Shown: positions 56,358 through 64,000 of the stretch, one piece after another
How the letters are laid out: every line of letters starts with the position of its first letter
Position numbering within the stretch: the first letter of the stretch is position 1
Assembly (NCBI RefSeq): GCF_001682385.1
Contig: NZ_CP016210.1
Coordinates: 3,782,001 to 3,846,000 of the forward strand
Source of the DNA: Azoarcus olearius
Lineage (GTDB): Bacteria > Pseudomonadota > Gammaproteobacteria > Burkholderiales > Rhodocyclaceae
Length of the DNA stretch: 64,000 nt
Reading direction: 5' to 3'
Notes under the pieces: generated by a model
The model's database searches: none
What the model was told of the DNA's origin: nothing
The model's input: only the letters and a program-made list of their open reading frames with translations
Made by a program: the position numbers and the translations under genes

Positions 56358-59300
56358 TCACTCGCGGTCGAGATCGATGTCGATCGCGAGCGAGCGGATT
56401 TCCTTCACCAGCACGTTGAAGGACTCCGGCATGCCGGAATCGATCTTGTGTTCGCCCTTGACGATGTTTTCGTACACCTTGGTCCGGCCGGTCACGTCGT
56501 CGGACTTCACCGTCAGCATTTCCTGCAGCGTGTAAGCCGCGCCGTAGGCTTCCAGTGCCCAGACTTCCATTTCCCCGAAACGCTGGCCGCCGAACTGCGC
56601 CTTGCCACCCAGCGGCTGTTGGGTAACCAGCGAGTACGGGCCGGTCGAGCGGGCGTGCATCTTGTCATCGACCAGGTGGTGCAGCTTAAGCACGTGCTTG
56701 TAGCCCACCGTCACCTTGCGCTCGAAGGCCTCGCCGGTGCGACCGTCGAACAGCGTGACCTGACCGCCCACCGGCAGTCCGGCCAGTTCGAGCATCTTGG
56801 CGATCTCCTCTTCCTTCGCGCCGTCGAACACCGGGGTTGCGAACGGCACGCCCTTCTTCAGGTTAGTAGCCAGTTCGATCACGTCGCCGTCGGTAAATTC
56901 GCTGAAATCCTCCGGCTTGCCGCTGCCGTTGTAGATTTCCTCGAGCAGGCCGCGCACTTCGCCCGCCGCCGCGTTGGCGCGCAGGAGGCGATCGATCTTC
57001 TGGCCCAGGCCCTTCGCCGCCCAGCCGAGGTGGGTTTCGAGAATCTGACCGATGTTCATCCGCGAGGGCACGCCGAGCGGGTTGAGCACGATATCGACCG
57101 GGGTGCCGTCTTCCATGTAAGGCATGTCTTCGACCGGAACGATCTTGGACACCACACCCTTGTTACCGTGACGGCCGGCCATCTTGTCGCCCGGCTGCAG
57201 ACGACGCTTCACCGCCAGATAGACCTTGACCATCTTCTGCACGCCCGGGGGCAGTTCGTCGCCCTGGGTGAGCTTCTTCTTCTTGATCTCGAAGGCCTGC
57301 TCGAAGTCCTTGCGCGTCTTCTCCAGACCTTCGCGCACCGCTTCGAGCTGGATCGCCAGCTCTTCATCCGCCATGCGGATGTCGAACCAGTGATAGAACT
57401 CGAGGGTTTCCAGGTACTCGGCGGTGATCGCCGCGCCCTTGGCCAGCTTTTTGGGACCGCCGTTGGCCTTCTGGCCAACGATCATGCGCTGGATACGGGC
57501 GAACGCGTCGCGCTCGACGATGCGCATCTGGTCGGCGAGGTCCGTCTTGAAGCTGCGCAGCTGGTCGTCGATGATCGACTGCGCGCGCTTGTCGCGTTCG
57601 ATGCCTTCACGGGTGAAGACCTGGACGTCGATCACGGTGCCGGTCATGCCGGACGGCACGCGCAGCGAGGTGTCCTTCACGTCCGACGCCTTCTCGCCGA
57701 AGATCGCGCGCAGCAGCTTTTCTTCCGGCGTCAGCTGGGTCTCGCCCTTCGGCGTGACCTTGCCGACCAGCACGTCGCCGGCTTCGACTTCGGCACCGAT
57801 GTAGACGATGCCGGATTCGTCCAGGCGCGACAGCTGGGCTTCGCCCAACGACGCGATGTCGCGGGTGATTTCCTCGGGCCCGAGCTTGGTGTCGCGTGCG
57901 ACCACGGTGAGTTCTTCGACGTGGATCGAGGTGAAACGATCATCCGCCACCACGCGCTCGGAGATCAGGATCGAGTCTTCGAAGTTGTAGCCGTTCCACG
58001 GCATGAACGCGACCAGCATGTTCTGGCCGAGGGCAAGTTCGCCGAGGTCGGTCGAAGCGCCGTCTGCGATCACGTCACCCTTGGCGATCAGATCGCCCAC
58101 CCGCACCACCGGACGCTGGTTGATGTTGGTGTTCTGGTTGGAGCGGGTGTACTTGATCATGTTGTAGATGTCGACACCGACTTCGCCCGCGAGGGCTTCG
58201 TTGTCGTTCACCCGCACCACAACGCGCTGCGCATCCACGTAGTCCACCACACCGCCCCGCATCGCCTGCACCGCGGTGCCGGAGTCGACCGCGACCGTGC
58301 GTTCGATACCGGTACCGACCAGCGGCTTTTCGGGACGCAGGCAGGGCACCGCCTGACGCTGCATGTTGGCGCCCATCAGCGCGCGGTTCGCATCGTCGTG
58401 TTCCAGGAACGGAATCAGCGAGGCGGCAACCGACACGATCTGGCCCGGCGCCACGTCCATGTACTGGACCTGATCGGCGGTCGCCAGCATGAACTCACCC
58501 TTGTGGCGGCACGAAACCAGGTCGCCTTCAAGCGCGCCGTCGCCGCCGATTTCCGCGTTCGCCTGGGCGATCACGTACTGGCCTTCTTCGATCGCGGAGA
58601 GGAAGTCGATCTGGTCCGTGACCTTGCCGTCGGTCACCTTGCGGTACGGCGTCTCGAGGAAGCCGTGGCGGTTGGTGCGGGCATACACCGCGAGCGAGTT
58701 GATCAGACCGATGTTCGGACCTTCCGGGGTCTCGATCGGGCACACGCGGCCGTAGTGGGTCGGATGCACGTCGCGCACTTCGAAGCCGGCACGCTCACGC
58801 GTCAGACCGCCCGGGCCGAGCGCCGAGACGCGGCGCTTGTGGGTGATCTCGGACAGCGGATTGGTCTGGTCCATGAACTGGGAGAGCTGGCTCGAGCCGA
58901 AGAACTCCTTGATCGCGGCCGAGATCGGCTTGGCGTTGATCAGGTCATGGGGCATCAGGTTGTCGGATTCAGCCTGCGACAGGCGTTCCTTGACCGCACG
59001 CTCGACGCGCACCAGACCGGCCCGGAACTGGTTCTCGGCGAGTTCGCCAACCGAACGCACACGACGGTTGCCGAGGTGGTCGATATCGTCGATCTCACCG
59101 CGCCCGTTGCGCAGCTCGACCAGCACGCCGATCACCGCGAGGATGTCCTCGTTGGCGAGCACGCCTTCGCCTTCCTCGCCATGCGGACCGACCTTGTCGT
59201 AGAAGCGCTTGAGCCAGCCCGGCGCCTTGTCGTCGATCTTCTCAGGATAGGCGCGACGGTTGAACTTCATGCGGCCAACGGTGGAGAGGTCGTAACGCTC

Positions 59301-60491
59301 CGGCGCGTAGAACAGGCCCTGGAACAGCGCTTCGACCGCCTCCTCGGTGGGCGGCTCGCCCGGACGCATCATGCGGTAGATCGCGACGCGCGCCGCCCAC
59401 TGGTCGGCGGTTTCGTCGATACGCAGCGTGGACGAGATGTAGGCGCCGCGATCGAGGTCGTTCACATACAGCGTCACCAGATCGCGGACACCCGCGTCGC
59501 GCAGCTTGCCGAGCAGGTCCTCGGTGATCTCCTCGTTGGCGCGGGCCAGCAGTTCGCCGGTTTCGGGGTCGACGACGTTACGGGCGATGATGCGGCCCAG
59601 GACGAAGTCATCCGGAACGCCGATCATCTTGATGCCGGCCTGATCGAGTTCGCGGATGTGCTTGGCGGTGATGCGCTTGTCGCGGGCAACGATGACCTTG
59701 CCCGTGGGGTCGACGATATCGAAGCGCGCAACCTCACCACGCAGGCGATCCGGCACCAGTTCGAACTGGGCACCCTCGGCGGACAGGTGGAAGGCATCGA
59801 AGTCGTGGAAGGTTTCGAGGATCTCTTCCGGCGTCATGCCGATTGCGCGCAGCAGGATGGTGACCGGCATCTTGCGCCGACGGTCGACGCGGAAATACAG
59901 GTAGTCCTTGGGATCGAACTCGAAATCGAGCCACGAACCGCGGTAGGGGATGATGCGCGCCGAGAACAGCAGCTTGCCCGACGAATGCGTCTTGCCGCGG
60001 TCGTGCTCGAAGAACACGCCGGGCGAACGGTGCAGCTGGGACACGATGACACGCTCGGTCCCGTTGATCACGAAGGATCCGGTGGTGGTCATGAGCGGGA
60101 TTTCGCCCATGTACACCTCCTGCTCCTTGACTTCCTTGATCGTCTCCTTCGGCGCCTCGCGATCCATGATCACCAGCCGCACGCGGGCGCGCAGCGGCGA
60201 AGCAAACGTCAGACCGCGCTGTTGGCATTCCTTCACGTCAAAGGCCGGCTCGCCCAGCATGTACTGGACGAACTCGAGCCGGGCGTTGCCGCTGTGGCTC
60301 GAAATCGGAAAGATCGAGGTGAACGCTGCCTGCAGGCCCTGGTTGAAACGCGACTCCGGCGGAGTCTCGGCTTGCAGGAAGGAGGCAAACGACTCAATCT
60401 GGGTGGCGAGCAGGAAAGGCGCATCAAGCACGGCCGCGCGCTTGGCGAAGCTCTTGCGGATACGCTTCTTTTCGGTGTAGGAATACGCCAT
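56358..60491 (-). CDS. rpoB: DNA-directed RNA polymerase beta subunit
   Basis: 1377 aa. The rifampicin cluster [30 protein letters not shown] (near 530-560) and [17 protein letters not shown] following it appear wild type. The C-terminal [21 protein letters not shown] and [17 protein letters not shown] are signatures. Starts [15 protein letters not shown], the standard beta-subunit N terminus. Confidence 0.98.
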   Translation of the reverse strand: MAYSYTEKKRIRKSFAKRAAVLDAPFLLATQIESFASFLQAETPPESRFNQGLQAAFTSIFPISSHSGNARLEFVQYMLGEPAFDVKECQQRGLTFASPLRARVRLVIMDREAPKETIKEVKEQEVYMGEIPLMTTTGSFVINGTERVIVSQLHRSPGVFFEHDRGKTHSSGKLLFSARIIPYRGSWLDFEFDPKDYLYFRVDRRRKMPVTILLRAIGMTPEEILETFHDFDAFHLSAEGAQFELVPDRLRGEVARFDIVDPTGKVIVARDKRITAKHIRELDQAGIKMIGVPDDFVLGRIIARNVVDPETGELLARANEEITEDLLGKLRDAGVRDLVTLYVNDLDRGAYISSTLRIDETADQWAARVAIYRMMRPGEPPTEEAVEALFQGLFYAPERYDLSTVGRMKFNRRAYPEKIDDKAPGWLKRFYDKVGPHGEEGEGVLANEDILAVIGVLVELRNGRGEIDDIDHLGNRRVRSVGELAENQFRAGLVRVERAVKERLSQAESDNLMPHDLINAKPISAAIKEFFGSSQLSQFMDQTNPLSEITHKRRVSALGPGGLTRERAGFEVRDVHPTHYGRVCPIETPEGPNIGLINSLAVYARTNRHGFLETPYRKVTDGKVTDQIDFLSAIEEGQYVIAQANAEIGGDGALEGDLVSCRHKGEFMLATADQVQYMDVAPGQIVSVAASLIPFLEHDDANRALMGANMQRQAVPCLRPEKPLVGTGIERTVAVDSGTAVQAMRGGVVDYVDAQRVVVRVNDNEALAGEVGVDIYNMIKYTRSNQNTNINQRPVVRVGDLIAKGDVIADGASTDLGELALGQNMLVAFMPWNGYNFEDSILISERVVADDRFTSIHVEELTVVARDTKLGPEEITRDIASLGEAQLSRLDESGIVYIGAEVEAGDVLVGKVTPKGETQLTPEEKLLRAIFGEKASDVKDTSLRVPSGMTGTVIDVQVFTREGIERDKRAQSIIDDQLRSFKTDLADQMRIVERDAFARIQRMIVGQKANGGPKKLAKGAAITAEYLETLEFYHWFDIRMADEELAIQLEAVREGLEKTRKDFEQAFEIKKKKLTQGDELPPGVQKMVKVYLAVKRRLQPGDKMAGRHGNKGVVSKIVPVEDMPYMEDGTPVDIVLNPLGVPSRMNIGQILETHLGWAAKGLGQKIDRLLRANAAAGEVRGLLEEIYNGSGKPEDFSEFTDGDVIELATNLKKGVPFATPVFDGAKEEEIAKMLELAGLPVGGQVTLFDGRTGEAFERKVTVGYKHVLKLHHLVDDKMHARSTGPYSLVTQQPLGGKAQFGGQRFGEMEVWALEAYGAAYTLQEMLTVKSDDVTGRTKVYENIVKGEHKIDSGMPESFNVLVKEIRSLAIDIDLDRE

Positions 60492-60605
60492 GAATGCTCC
60501 GGCTAGTAGGTCGAACTAGGGGTCGAACGTCGGGAAGACAGAACGAAGGGCCTCGGATGACGAAAGGCGCTCGGTTCTGGCTTCACGCTTGATACAAAGC
60601 ACGAA

Positions 60606-60635
60606 AGGGCTGGCGCTCGTGAGAGCGCCAGCCCT
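60606..60635 (-). terminator. hairpin between rplL and rpoB (L12-beta attenuator position)
   Basis: AGGGCTGGCGCTC-GTGA-GAGCGCCAGCCCT is a perfect 13-bp stem, loop of 4, followed on the minus strand by TTTCG. It lies in the 160-bp gap where E. coli has its rplL-rpoB attenuator. The rest of the gap (60492-60605) shows no gene. Confidence 0.7.
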
Positions 60636-60651
60636 GCGGCGAAAGCGAGAA

Positions 60652-61029
60652 TTACTTGATCTCGACCTTGGCGCCAGCGTCTTCCAGTTGCTTCTTCAGC
60701 GCTTCGGCGTCGGCCTTGGCGATGCCTTCCTTCACAGCCTTCGGGGCGCCGTCGACGACGTCCTTCGCTTCCTTCAGGCCCAGGCCGGTAGCGGCACGGA
60801 CGACCTTGATGACTTCGACCTTCTTCTCGCCGGCGGCGGTCAGGATCACGTCGAACTCGGTCTTCTCTTCGGCAGCCGGAGCAGCAGCGCCGCCGGCACC
60901 CGGAGCAGCCACGGCCAGCGCGGCAGCGGACACACCGAACTTCTCTTCGAACGCCTTCACCAGGTCGTTCAGTTCCATCACAGTCATCGAGCCAACGGCT
61001 TCGAGGATATCGTCTTTGCTGATAGCCAT
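60652..61029 (-). CDS. rplL: 50S ribosomal protein L7/L12
   Basis: 125 aa. N-terminal dimerisation domain (1-33), a hinge rich in alanine and glycine (about 36-54), and the globular C-terminal domain ending VEIK with [22 protein letters not shown]. Forms the stalk that recruits translational GTPases. 51 bases after rplJ. Confidence 0.97.
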   Translation of the reverse strand: MAISKDDILEAVGSMTVMELNDLVKAFEEKFGVSAAALAVAAPGAGGAAAPAAEEKTEFDVILTAAGEKKVEVIKVVRAATGLGLKEAKDVVDGAPKAVKEGIAKADAEALKKQLEDAGAKVEIK

Positions 61030-61080
61030 ATCAAATCACTCCAAAATCGAACGTATTCTGAAAACGGTAGTAGCGGAAGC

Positions 61081-61584
61081 TCAGGCAGCCGCGCCTTCTT
61101 CCTCGCGCTTCTTGGCGAGGGCGGCGAGCGCACCGGCGAAGCCGGAGACCGGCGCCTGCATGACGCCCAGCAGCTTGGCGAGCAGTTCCTCGCGGCTCGG
61201 GATCGAAGCCAGCGCCTGCACACCGGCCTTGTCGAGCACGTTGCCCGCATAGGAACCGGCCTTCAGCACCAGCTTGTCGTTACCCTTGGCGAAGTCGTTG
61301 AGCACCTTGGCCGCGGCGACGGGATCCTCGGAGATGCCGTAGATCAGCGGACCGGTCAATTGGTCGGCCAAGCCGGCAAACGGGGTTTCCGCGATCGCAC
61401 GACGCACCAGGGTGTTCTTCAGCACACGCAGGTACACGCCAGATTCGCGGGCCTTGGCACGCAGCGCAGTGAGATCGCCCACTGCAATGCCGCGATACTC
61501 GGCCACCGCGATGGTCTGGGCGTTGGCAACCTGTGCCGACACCTCTGCCACTACGGCTTTCTTGTCATCGAGATTGAGACCCAC
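61081..61584 (-). CDS. rplJ: 50S ribosomal protein L10
   Basis: 167 aa: [33 protein letters not shown] start, and a C-terminal L12-binding helix region ([17 protein letters not shown]). Base of the L7/L12 stalk, and autoregulator of its own mRNA leader in E. coli. Followed by rplL. Confidence 0.97.
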
Positions 61585-61817
61585 GGGTCTTTCCTCCTTT
61601 CAAGTCCACACGCGAGATGCCGATTGGCACCTCACACCCACGGCGACCTGGATCAGGAGTGCGGTCTGGAGGACCAAAATCCTGTTCTGGGCTCACCGTC
61701 TGCGCAGGCCTTCCTCACGGACGCTTAAACGGATGCTCGACCATCCGCACCTGCGGTCTTTGACGATCCGCCCCTGCAGCGAGAGCCGCAGGGACGTCCC
61801 AAAGTTCCTGCTTTGCG
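61585..61817 (-). promoter_or_regulatory. rplJ leader (L10-leader position)
   Basis: This 233-bp gap between rplA and rplJ has no gene, and many short GC-rich stems are visible. It is the place of the conserved L10 mRNA leader bound by the L10-(L12)4 complex, and GGAGG lies just before the rplJ ATG. The structural match to the known motif was not computed; the call rests on position and the lack of coding. Confidence 0.55.
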
Positions 61818-62513
61818 TTAAGCCGAAGCGGTGGTCGGCTCGACGCGGACGCCCGCGCCCATCGTGCTGGAGACCGCGACGCGGCGCAGATAGACGCCCT
61901 TCGCGGCGGCCGGACGGGCCTTGACCAGCGCTTCGATAAACGCATTCAAGTTCTGTTGCAGCGCTTCGACACCGAACGAGGCGCGACCGATGGTGGCGTG
62001 CACCAGGCCGCCCTTGTCGGTGCGGTACTGGACCTGACCGGCCTTGGCGTTCTTCACCGCGGTGGTCACGTCCATCGTGACGGTACCGACCTTCGGGTTC
62101 GGCATCAGGCCGCGCGGACCGAGGATCTGGCCGAGCTGACCGACAACGCGCATGGCGTCCGGAGTGGCGATGCAGAGGTCGAAGTCGATGGTGCCGCCCT
62201 TGACCTGCTCGGCGAGATCGTCAAAACCGACCACATCGGCACCCGCGGCGCGGGCCGCCTCGGCCTTGTCGCCCTGGGCGAACACCGCCACGCGAACGGT
62301 CTTGCCGGTGCCGGCGGGCAGCACGACGGAGCCGCGGACCACCTGATCGGACTTACGCGCGTCGACGCCGAGATTCACGGCGACGTCGATGGATTCGTCA
62401 AACTTGGCAGTGGCGCATTCCTTCACCAGCGCCAGCGCTTCCGCGACCGGGTAGATGCGGTTGCGGTCGACCTTGGCGCGGAGCGCCTGAACACGCTTGG
62501 AAATCTTGGCCAT
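61818..62513 (-). CDS. rplA: 50S ribosomal protein L1
   Basis: 231 aa: [32 protein letters not shown] start, [12 protein letters not shown] near 127 and [22 protein letters not shown] near 156-177. L1 binds the mobile L1 stalk and is the E. coli repressor of rplKA. Two bases after rplK. Confidence 0.97.
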   Translation of the reverse strand: MAKISKRVQALRAKVDRNRIYPVAEALALVKECATAKFDESIDVAVNLGVDARKSDQVVRGSVVLPAGTGKTVRVAVFAQGDKAEAARAAGADVVGFDDLAEQVKGGTIDFDLCIATPDAMRVVGQLGQILGPRGLMPNPKVGTVTMDVTTAVKNAKAGQVQYRTDKGGLVHATIGRASFGVEALQQNLNAFIEALVKARPAAAKGVYLRRVAVSSTMGAGVRVEPTTASA

Positions 62514-62515
62514 GA

Positions 62516-62947
62516 TTACAGACCCTCCACGGTGATGCCCATGCTGCGGGCGGAACCGGCGATCGTACGCACGGCGGCTTCCATATCGGCAGCGGTGAGG
62601 TCAGGCATCTTGGTCTTGGCGATTTCCTCGACCTGGGCGCGCGAGATCGAGCCGACCTTGTCGGTATGGGGCTTCGGAGAGCCCTTCTGGATGCCAGCCG
62701 CCTTCTTGATCAGAATGGTCGCCGGCGGCGTCTTCATGATGAAGGTGAAGCTCTTGTCGGCAAACGCGGTGATCACCACCGGAATCGGCAGACCAGGCTC
62801 CAAGCCCTGAGTCTTGGCATTGAAGGCCTTGCAGAATTCCATGATGTTCAGACCGCGCTGACCCAGCGCCGGACCGATCGGGGGGCTGGGGTTGGCCTTG
62901 CCCGCCGGCACCTGCAGCTTGATGTAACCGATAATCTTCTTTGCCAT
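62516..62947 (-). CDS. rplK: 50S ribosomal protein L11
   Basis: 143 aa: [39 protein letters not shown] (about 5-43) is the conserved start, with the thiostrepton-contact prolines, and [28 protein letters not shown] ends it. Lies in the GTPase-associated centre. Confidence 0.97.
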   Translation of the reverse strand: MAKKIIGYIKLQVPAGKANPSPPIGPALGQRGLNIMEFCKAFNAKTQGLEPGLPIPVVITAFADKSFTFIMKTPPATILIKKAAGIQKGSPKPHTDKVGSISRAQVEEIAKTKMPDLTAADMEAAVRTIAGSARSMGITVEGL

Positions 62948-63004
62948 TTAGGCTGACTCCTGAGTTGAGTACAAGCGCACCGGAAATCCGGCGCTCCTCG
63001 TAAT

Positions 63005-63044
63005 GCCCGCGTGAACGGGCAAAGGCGGGTGCAGCGCACCCGCC
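63005..63044 (-). terminator. hairpins after nusG, before rplK
   Basis: On the minus strand GGCGGGTGC-GCT-GCACCCGCC (63044-63024) is a 9-bp perfect stem followed by TTTG, then a second stem GCCCG/CGGGC (63020-63005). They separate secE-nusG from rplK. The T run is short, so readthrough is likely. Confidence 0.55.
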
Positions 63045-63051
63045 CTATCAC

Positions 63052-63585
63052 TCAAGTCTTTTCGACTTGAGCGAAATCCAGTTCTACCGGCGTCGCGCGA
63101 CCGAAGATGGTCACCGACACCCGCAGCTTGCTCTTTTCGTAGTTCACGTCTTCAACCGAACCATGGAAGTCGGTGAAAGGGCCTTCCTTCACGCGCACCA
63201 CTTCGCCGGTTTCGAACAACACCTTGGGACGCGGCTTGTCGACGCCTTCCTGCATCTGCTGCATGATCTTCTCGACTTCCTTTTCGGAAATCGGAGTTGG
63301 CTTGTTGGCAGTACCGCCGACAAAACCGGTGACCTTGGGCGTCGATTTGACGAGGTGCCAGGACTCGTCGTTCATTTCCATTTCGACGAGCACGTAGCCG
63401 GGGAAGAACTTGCGTTCAGAAATGCTCTTCTGCCCGCCTTTCATCTCGATTACTTCCTCGACAGGCACGAGGATCTGACCGAACGCATCCTGCATGCCGG
63501 CGCGATTGATGCGGTCGACCAGCGCACGCTGCACGGACTTCTCGAAGCCCGAATACGCATGCACGACATACCAGCGCTTCGTCAT
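63052..63585 (-). CDS. nusG: transcription antitermination/termination factor NusG
   Basis: 177 aa from the ATG at 63585 ([22 protein letters not shown]), which has GGAA about seven bases upstream; an ATG two codons earlier overlaps the secE stop. The N-terminal NGN domain (about 1-115) includes [12 protein letters not shown], and the KOW domain (about 125-177) includes [20 protein letters not shown]. Couples RNA polymerase with Rho or the ribosome. Confidence 0.97.
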   Translation of the reverse strand: MTKRWYVVHAYSGFEKSVQRALVDRINRAGMQDAFGQILVPVEEVIEMKGGQKSISERKFFPGYVLVEMEMNDESWHLVKSTPKVTGFVGGTANKPTPISEKEVEKIMQQMQEGVDKPRPKVLFETGEVVRVKEGPFTDFHGSVEDVNYEKSKLRVSVTIFGRATPVELDFAQVEKT

Positions 63586-63587
63586 GA

Positions 63588-63935
63588 TCATTTCCAGCCC
63601 AGAATCAGGTCGTACAACACCCACTCCAGGCTCTTGTCCGTCAGCCAGAGAAAGATCGCCATCACGACAACGAAGGCGAACACCATACCGGTGGTCTGCA
63701 CCGTTTCCTTGCGGCTCGGCCAGACAACCTTTTTCGTCTCGACCACGGCCTCGCGTGCGAACTCGGCGAAGCGGCGGCCCGGCTCGGAAAACCAGGCAAC
63801 CGTGACGCCTGCAGCAAGACCGGCGAGCACGGAAAGCACACGCAGAACCAGCGCCTGATCGGACAGCAGGTAAAAGCCGACCACGCCGGCTGCAACCAAA
63901 AAGATCGCCAGCGCAACCTTCAACTTATCGGCCAT
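63588..63935 (-). CDS. secE: preprotein translocase subunit SecE
   Basis: 115 aa from the ATG at 63935 ([17 protein letters not shown]); further upstream in-frame sequence reaches into the tRNA. Three hydrophobic segments are seen (about 6-24, 28-49 and 82-101). The conserved [17 protein letters not shown] amphipathic stretch lies before the last one, the essential part of SecE. SecE clamps SecY. nusG follows within a few bases. Confidence 0.96.
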   Translation of the reverse strand: MADKLKVALAIFLVAAGVVGFYLLSDQALVLRVLSVLAGLAAGVTVAWFSEPGRRFAEFAREAVVETKKVVWPSRKETVQTTGMVFAFVVVMAIFLWLTDKSLEWVLYDLILGWK

Positions 63936-63959
63936 CTGGGTCGTGACTTCCGGAAAGTA

Positions 63960-64000
63960 TGGCAGGGGCAGAGGGAATCGAACCCCCAACCTTCGGTTTT
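63960..64000 (-). tRNA. tRNA-Trp, 3' half (cut by window edge)
   Basis: On the minus strand the window shows the last base of the anticodon (A), then AAACC, the variable region, a TpsiC arm with GGTTCGATTCC, the acceptor strand CTGCCCCT, and the encoded discriminator G and CCA end. This fits tRNA-Trp(CCA), which usually precedes secE in this group; the full anticodon lies outside the window. Confidence 0.8.

Noticed and set aside
56346-60506. Long plus-strand open reading frame opposite rpoB
   Set aside because: Same mirror-frame effect; rpoB on the minus strand has every conserved motif.

Overview
This window looks like chromosomal core sequence from a high-GC betaproteobacterium of the Azoarcus/Thauera/Aromatoleum type (Rhodocyclales). 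The grounds are the single-strand fusion of the rif, str, S10, spc and alpha ribosomal clusters, the ssb-MFS-uvrA neighbourhood, the RpoA and EF-Tu protein types, and a small nitrogen-fixation accessory operon with a sigma-54 promoter. The genus is inferred from gene content, not from a search. No insertion sequence, prophage, CRISPR array or rRNA gene was seen.

Left third (1-33.6 kb), mixed metabolic and signalling genes. A 5'-edge aminotransferase of the methionine/KMTB type is divergent from mtnA and a class II aldolase, which together suggest salvage of 5'-methylthioadenosine or 5'-deoxyadenosine. Next come a translationally coupled pair of beta-hydroxyacid dehydrogenases with a small lipoprotein, ybiB, a palindrome-rich intergenic region, and a fdx-nifZ-nifX-like-modD operon behind a -24/-12 promoter. 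Then follow pirin, azoR with a divergent LysR regulator, dsbB, a PilZ protein and an RND efflux operon that ends in a DUF2892 gene and starts at a strong AT-rich operator. After these are cbiX-tcdA, an MBL-fold hydrolase, a MalY/PatB lyase, and a four-gene signalling operon (binding protein, PAS histidine kinase, response regulator, GGDEF/EAL protein). The section ends with ssb, an MFS transporter, uvrA, a short unknown gene and galE.

Right half (33.6-64 kb), all on the minus strand. In transcription order (right to left) it reads tRNA-Trp (partial), secE, nusG, rplK, rplA, rplJ, rplL, rpoB, rpoC, rpsL, rpsG, fusA, tuf, rpsJ, rplC-D-W-B, rpsS, rplV, rpsC, rplP, rpmC, rpsQ, rplN-X-E, rpsN, rpsH, rplF-R, rpsE, rpmD, rplO, secY, infA, rpmJ, rpsM-K-D, rpoA, rplQ. 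The string ends at a clear intrinsic terminator. Internal control points are visible: an L10-leader position, hairpins between rplL/rpoB and rpoB/rpoC, a promoter plus terminator-like hairpin before rpsL, a promoter whose -10 box sits in the loop of an inverted repeat before rplC, and a promoter before rplN where the spc operon starts in E. coli.

The most interesting accessory features are the nif accessory operon with its overlapping terminator and NifA-site-like sequence, the RND operon with an operator and apparently leaderless start, the binding-protein-to-c-di-GMP signalling operon, and the mtnA-aldolase pair. Nothing here can be called an entirely new system from sequence alone.
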